Shown: piece by piece, positions 8,126-12,639 of the stretch | How positions within the stretch are numbered: position 1 is the stretch's first letter | Layout of the letters: every line of letters begins with the position of its first letter | From: Larix sibirica | Lineage: Eukaryota > Streptophyta > Pinopsida > Pinales > Pinaceae | NCBI GenBank assembly: GCA_004151065.3 | Contig: NWUY0300030027.1 | Location: forward strand, 12,291-24,929 | Length of the DNA stretch: 12,639 nt | Reading direction: 5' to 3' | Translations under genes and position numbers: made by a program | Notes under the pieces: model-generated | The model's database searches: none | What the model was told of the DNA's origin: nothing | The model's input: the letters and a program-made list of their open reading frames with translations, nothing else

Positions 8126-9172
8126 GAGCTTAACCCGGTTTTTAAATGTATACCTAAAATATTTCCCAAGAAAACGAACCCAAACATGTATTTTAGTTAC
8201 AAACATATTGAATAAATTAACTATAAAAACCATAAAGCAACCATATTACAAAGATATCAAATAGCATCTTACCCGAACCTTCATTTGATTACTTGTAAAA
8301 GATTCTTTCCTTTATCTTTTTTAACAATTGATTCACTTAAAATAAATTCATTAAATCATTAAGAATTTAAATTAAATTATTATATAAATAATTTTTTACT
8401 TCTCAAATGATAATTCATTAATTTTAAAAAATAACCAAAGAAGGGCATATGCATTAAAAAAACACTGCCTTTGAGTGTCTAAATGATGGAATCAACCTAC
8501 AAAAATTGGATGACATTTAGAGAACAAATAGTACTAGTGGCACTACTTTTCCAAACTAAATTTAGTACTTTTTAAAAATGATCTAAGTGAACAAACCTTG
8601 AAACAATATGTCAAGTGTGGGTCCCACTTTTTATAAGTATTATTTATTTTTACTTAGGTGACATTAGAAATTTGAAAAGTAATTTCTGATGACAAGTNTG
8701 CTTTTCACTGGTTGAAAGATTCTAATTCCTTTAGATGGAACAAATGTCCAAAATCTACATACTATATTCCGTTCTGATTCTCTTTATTATAAAACATACT
8801 GTGGTTCGTTCTGATTTTCTTTATTATTAATTTAATAAAGTAAACGTTGCATTGCACATTGGAATCTAATATGTTATGAATCATTTTTTAATCGGCTATT
8901 TGGATTCTATAAATATAAATCGACACACTTCAGTCATCCCTATATTTTTACTGAATTATTTTTCATGGTAATCTAACGAGTTATAATTCGTCATTAAAAC
9001 TCTGAAACACATGAAGGCTATAAAGGACGGAGAATCCTTATTCTAATGCCAAATCCTACTCATATCTGAAAGCTATTAAGATGCCCATAAAGGAGTGTAA
9101 TTAATGAAATAACGAACTTCTGTTATGATTCTGAAGAATCTAGTGGAACAAAAGCGCATATTATTTTATATA
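8126..9172. other. Intergenic AT-rich sequence with one N
   Basis: No coding frame of note. A single ambiguous base lies at 8698. A 21-nt direct repeat sits at 8770-8827 (listed separately), and a TATAAATA word occurs near 8909 without a downstream gene. Confidence 0.45.
8770..8827. repeat. Two-copy direct repeat, 37-nt period
   Basis: CGTTCTGATTCTCTTTATTAT (first 20 bases at 8770-8789) recurs from 8807 to 8827 with one C/T change. It is short, AT-rich and noncoding. Confidence 0.6.
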
Positions 9173-9178
9173 TTTATT
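9173..9178 (-). terminator. Candidate polyadenylation signal of the CEP gene
   Basis: AATAAA on the minus strand, about 190 nt beyond the CEP stop codon, a plausible 3' UTR length. The surrounding sequence is AT-rich, so chance occurrence is quite possible. Confidence 0.3.
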
Positions 9179-9367
9179 TTTTTCCTCTAACATACATTGT
9201 GTATCTTAAATATCACTGTAGATCTTTACGATTTCTGATGGCCTATCACAGTTTCAAACCAACCATGTATGTTTTCTCCACGCCATAAAGCCCACAAAAC
9301 TATAATCTTGATAAATAAGCAGTACATATAGATATTTCTAGCTTTGATGTAGTTGTGCCAACTGGTT

Positions 9368-9853
9368 CTAGAGCCTTCGGTTAGGAGGATTACCGTGACC
9401 TATTCCTGGGCTATGGCCGGATGATGATGGACGAAATGCCATCACTGCAATGTCCTTCTTATTTGCTGGTGCAATTTTAGTCATTGATTTATTGCGACGC
9501 CGTGAAAAGATTTGAGTTCCACGGTCGTTGCTCGCCAGCGTTTCAACGACCTTGATTGTGCCGGCGTGGTTATGACCAAGGCTACGTTGTACCGACACTT
9601 TTAACTGGGTGTCAGTAACTTTATTCTGTGTTGCCGCGGTTGATGATGGCTCCTTCTTCACAGTAGAGATCCTTCTCATGTATGCATCTTCAAAGAAACT
9701 CCCCTCTTTATTCTTGTGTTGAAGGGAAGATTGCTGTGTAGAATTAATAGTGTGAGGATTGAAGCCTGTAAAACGAGCTTTGGCAGTGAAGGAATACGAT
9801 AAAACACATGAGAGCATGAAAGCAGCCCATACTGACAGCAAACCAGCCTTCAT
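9368..9853 (-). CDS. CEP (C-terminally encoded peptide) hormone precursor
   Basis: This encodes a 161-residue secretory precursor of the CEP family, whose mature 15-residue peptides act outside the cell as signals, in angiosperms through CEPR receptor kinases, in root growth and nitrogen-demand signalling. The start is the ATG at 9853-9851; the frame extends upstream only through a TTG codon. Residues 1-26 form a signal peptide: MKAG, a hydrophobic core with LLSVWAAFMLSCVL, then a small-residue end TAKA. Residues 27-138 are a variable, basic, Ser/Thr-rich propeptide with dibasic and RRR sites. Residues 139-153 read AFRPSSSGHSPGIGH, matching the CEP pattern xFRPTxPGxSPGxGH with prolines 4 and 11 available for hydroxylation. 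A tail GNPPNRRL follows. Differences are Ser at positions 5 and 7, where Thr and Pro are usual. A single ligand copy is present. The bHLH gene converges on it from 2.7 kb away. Confidence 0.88.
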   Translation of the reverse strand: MKAGLLSVWAAFMLSCVLSYSFTAKARFTGFNPHTINSTQQSSLQHKNKEGSFFEDAYMRRISTVKKEPSSTAATQNKVTDTQLKVSVQRSLGHNHAGTIKVVETLASNDRGTQIFSRRRNKSMTKIAPANKKDIAVMAFRPSSSGHSPGIGHGNPPNRRL

Positions 9854-10004
9854 TGTGTCTTTCCACAATCCAATAAGAAGCAAAGGAGAAGCTTAGCTTA
9901 GTAATAGAGCTCCAAGGGGATGAATGAAAACCAGGAATCAATCACAAAGAGAGAAAAACGAATTCTTCTACACATTGCAGTGTATTTTAACGTAGAGGTC
10001 TAGA

Positions 10005-10012
10005 TATTTATA
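10005..10012 (-). promoter_or_regulatory. TATA box of the CEP gene
   Basis: TATAAATA on the minus strand lies about 150 nt upstream of the CEP ATG. A transcription start 25-35 nt downstream (near 9975) would give a leader of about 120 nt in which the CEP start codon is essentially the first ATG. The only other is at 9973-9975, at the expected start itself. Confidence 0.55.
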
Positions 10013-10019
10013 CCTTGAA

Positions 10020-11670
10020 AGACCCAGAGACTCTATAGCAATACTCTACGTATAACTCACAATCAGTCACATTACCACAAAATCAAATACCAGCTATCTC
10101 AAACCCGCCACATATACACCCACAACCCTCCAAACCAAGACATTAATATGACCGTTCAAATTCATAAATAACCACAAATGGTGAGTCAATAATTACGCCT
10201 TCTCCTTTGGAGCTCACACGATGCAAACTTCACAACAAAAGGGTGGTGTAATAAAAGATCCAACTAGTTGGAACGAAAAGGAAACAGCCTATGTGGGAGG
10301 CAACAGAAGAATAAGCTTGGAGGTGTCTGTGAGAATGGGTCGTATTTAAGGTATAACATTCCTGTTCCTGCTCATGCATGGCCATCTGTAAAGCCTCTCT
10401 CTAACTAACCTCCAATTTGAATATTCCATGGCCTTCTGACAATGATTCCCGGAGTATCACATGGCAGACAATGTTTACATTGCTGTTCGAGCCACAAATT
10501 CACCTCCTTTCTTGTACTATTTTAGTCGAACTCGTCTATCCTCTCACTGGAATCTAGGGTTTCTGCATTGTTTAATCAGCATACAATGTTTTCAGGCGCT
10601 TTCTTTAAAAGGGCGTAAGAATATACTCTGAATCTAGGGCCATGTGGTTTTCGTTCCATTCTGTTGACAACGAAGCAATGGTTGTTTTTGTTTTATTCCT
10701 GGTTTAATTCAAAACTACAAAGTGCATTCCTCACTATGAGACCATAGATTAAATAATTACATAGGTCCGGGTAGCATGTGAGCTATGCTGAAACTCATTT
10801 GCATGTCTCGCACTTTGGTGTCCTACTTGAAAAATGAACGGTTCTGGTTGAAGTAGTTGTCGACAACTTTTCTTTCTGGTTTCTTTGAAGATAAATTCTT
10901 GTTTGGCGCTTCCTTCCCTTTTGACATGACAACAAGGACGAAATATACAATATACTCTTTTCCCCTTTATATCTGGTTATATATCAGAGTTTGTCGTCTG
11001 TGCCACATCGTTGTCCGAGTGTTTATGGTTATTTATACCTATTATGGGTCTACATGGTCACTATTGCAGTTGTCAGAAATAAATATACATGTAAGGCACT
11101 TCAGCTCTAGTAGGACAACTAAAACGCCCCTCTTTTCTAGTAATTTTTTAATAAAAAATGCAATTTCAGCCATTTTATTTGTTTGTCCGAGACTAAATGT
11201 CTAGATTTTAAAGCAATTTCCTCAAATTGCACTCCAAATTGCTATTTTAACAACATAACGAAATTTTAAAATGTTATATTTAATAAAAAAAATATTATAA
11301 TTGTCTAAATAAATGAATAGTTTAATAAAATAAACAATAAATTTGTTTAAAAAATTATTTATATTTTATAAATTAAATAACGTTTTTATAATTTTATTAA
11401 ATAAAAAACTATATTTTTTTAATTAAAATATTAATATAAAAATGATGATATGGGGTAGGTGGTAAGTTGTATTATATAACATAGATACATAATTTTCTTA
11501 ATGTAATGGTCCGGATGTTTAAACTTATATAATATAGATGCACAATTTCCTTATATGTGGTTGTTGGATGTAACAAGAAAACCATTAATAGGACACCCAT
11601 ACTATTAGATTGCTTCATTACACTATGCCTTCTCCCTCATTTCTACAAGTGAATTTTGGCAACTATCATT
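10020..11670. other. CEP upstream region and intergenic sequence
   Basis: No gene is supported. The first few hundred bases are presumably the CEP promoter, read leftwards; I cannot name response elements with confidence. A telo-box word (AAACCCTA on the minus strand) lies at 10555-10562. The frame at 10857-11204 starts with TTG and has no known domain. From about 11205 to 11450 the sequence is very AT-rich. Confidence 0.45.
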
Positions 11671-11715
11671 TTCCTTCTTTAAGTGAATTTATTTTTTCCT
11701 TGTTTAAGTGAATTT
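11671..11715. repeat. Two-copy direct repeat, 25-nt period
   Basis: TTCCTTCTTTAAGTGAATTT (11671-11690) recurs at 11696-11715 with one C/G change. A related AAGTGAATTT lies just upstream at about 11647-11656, suggesting local duplication. Confidence 0.6.
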
Positions 11716-12412
11716 CCTTCTTATGCCTTTATCATAGTGAATAGCAAGATAAATCTATACACCAAGTGGCTTTCCCTCTCAGCCTTAGTGCTTTATCCCT
11801 CCATTTCATACATCTCCTCTCATGCAAGAGTATTGTACCCTTGCCTCTATTCCTTGCACTTGCTTACATGTTGGAGATCAATTCTCATTTCCCCCGACTC
11901 GCCTCATTTATTCCTCTCTTATTGCCACTCCTATTCTTGTCCTTGTCCAAGTAAATTCTATTGGGGGAGGGCGCATGAGTTACCGCATGAAAAGGGACCA
12001 GAGTACAAAGTAGTATATAAGATCATCCCTCTCTATTGACAAATCAAATACATTATTGGTAATAAATGACTAGAGATGAAAGAAGAGAGAAAGGAGGTGG
12101 TATTTGAAAAGGAAGAAATTCAAAATAAAAAATAAGAGATTTAACAAAAAAACAATAGGAAACTCTAATCAAAACTCAACATACTACTCAAGGTCACGGT
12201 GAGGTTAGAGTTTTCCACTCTAGATTATTAGTCATTCTAGGAATATATATGTTATAGTAGGCCATTTATATAGTGTTTACAACAATATTAGCTTGGTAAT
12301 TAGTATTATCACTCAAATTAGTGATTTATATATGGTTTCTGATATATCTTAAAGAAATATAAAGTGATAATTATATTATTTGATATGAAAAAATATAAAA
12401 TTTCTATTTAAA
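11716..12412. other. Intergenic, pyrimidine-rich then purine-rich
   Basis: About 11765-11955 is strongly C+T-rich, and about 12070-12150 is strongly A+G-rich. The long frame over 11683-12039 begins with GTG and owes its length to this composition. I see no gene. Confidence 0.45.
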
Positions 12413-12542
12413 AATAATTATGCTATATGTTAAATACATTTTATTACTTTTAATGTATATAATAAGAAAACATGTAAAATAATTATTATGAATGTTGAAT
12501 ACATTCTATTAATTTTAATGTATATAATAAAAAAACATATAA
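12413..12542. repeat. 65-nt tandem duplication
   Basis: Units 12413-12477 and 12478-12542 align end to end without gaps, sharing AATACATT and TTTTAATGTATATAATAA. They differ at about ten positions. The sequence is AT-rich and noncoding. Confidence 0.75.
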
Positions 12543-12572
12543 ACTAATTAGTATGAAGTAATGATTTAGTTA

Positions 12573-12605
12573 ATTATTATTATTATTATTGTTGTTATTA
12601 TTATT
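12573..12605. repeat. ATT trinucleotide microsatellite
   Basis: About eleven ATT units, interrupted by two GTT units near 12591-12596. This is an ordinary plant microsatellite. Confidence 0.85.
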
Positions 12606-12639
12606 AAAAAGAAAAACTAGAAAGCAACTGCACAACAAA

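Noticed and set aside
9854-9883. Longer N-terminus for the CEP precursor
   Set aside because: The upstream codon is TTG, not ATG. The ATG at 9853 directly precedes a good signal peptide.
10857-11204. 115-codon frame rich in hydrophobic and Tyr residues
   Set aside because: It starts with TTG, has no recognisable domain, and runs through AT-rich DNA.
11683-12039. 118-codon Leu/Ser-rich frame that could suggest a membrane protein
   Set aside because: It starts with GTG, and its composition follows from a C+T-rich tract.
1-12639. CRISPR array, bacterial operon or phage module
   Set aside because: No regularly spaced repeats with unique spacers, no ribosome-binding sites and no prokaryotic gene density; the window is plant-like.

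Overview
The window looks like nuclear DNA of a seed plant, quite possibly a gymnosperm. This rests on three things: a plant-type bHLH transcription factor, a CEP (C-terminally encoded peptide) hormone precursor, a family known from seed plants, and long AT-rich intergenic stretches with decayed, retroelement-like sequence. The species assignment is inference. Two single N bases (5171 and 8698) show this is a draft-quality assembly.

Layout. Positions 1-3300 hold no supportable gene: a possible LTR fragment (TATA box 433-440, AATAAA 520-525), a degenerate repeat field of CACTTG words (about 1462-1783) and AT-rich DNA. Positions 3300-4135 are visibly richer in G+C, contain a nested inverted repeat (3901-3947), and appear to be the upstream region of the bHLH gene. 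A core promoter (TATA 4150-4156, RY word, telo-box) and a 5' leader with a 42-nt tandem repeat and two tiny uORFs follow. The bHLH gene then occupies 4531-6699 on the plus strand. It is interrupted: a roughly 240-270 nt coding segment occurs twice (4902-5170 and 5259-5500), separated by an N and a short palindrome-rich insert, so the reading frame breaks at 5173-5175. The downstream frame (5368-6699) carries the complete bHLH domain.

Positions 6700-9367 are intergenic, with several two-copy tandem repeats of about 37 to 60 nt and a 14-bp palindrome. On the minus strand, 9368-9853 encodes a 161-residue secreted precursor ending in a clear CEP peptide, with a TATA box at 10005-10012. The bHLH and CEP genes converge. 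Positions 10020-12639 contain no supportable gene, only AT-rich DNA, small tandem repeats and an ATT microsatellite.

Nothing in the sequence shows that the two genes work together. One is a nuclear regulator, the other a peptide signal precursor. The items most worth a second look are the internally duplicated bHLH gene with its palindromic insert and the variant CEP ligand.
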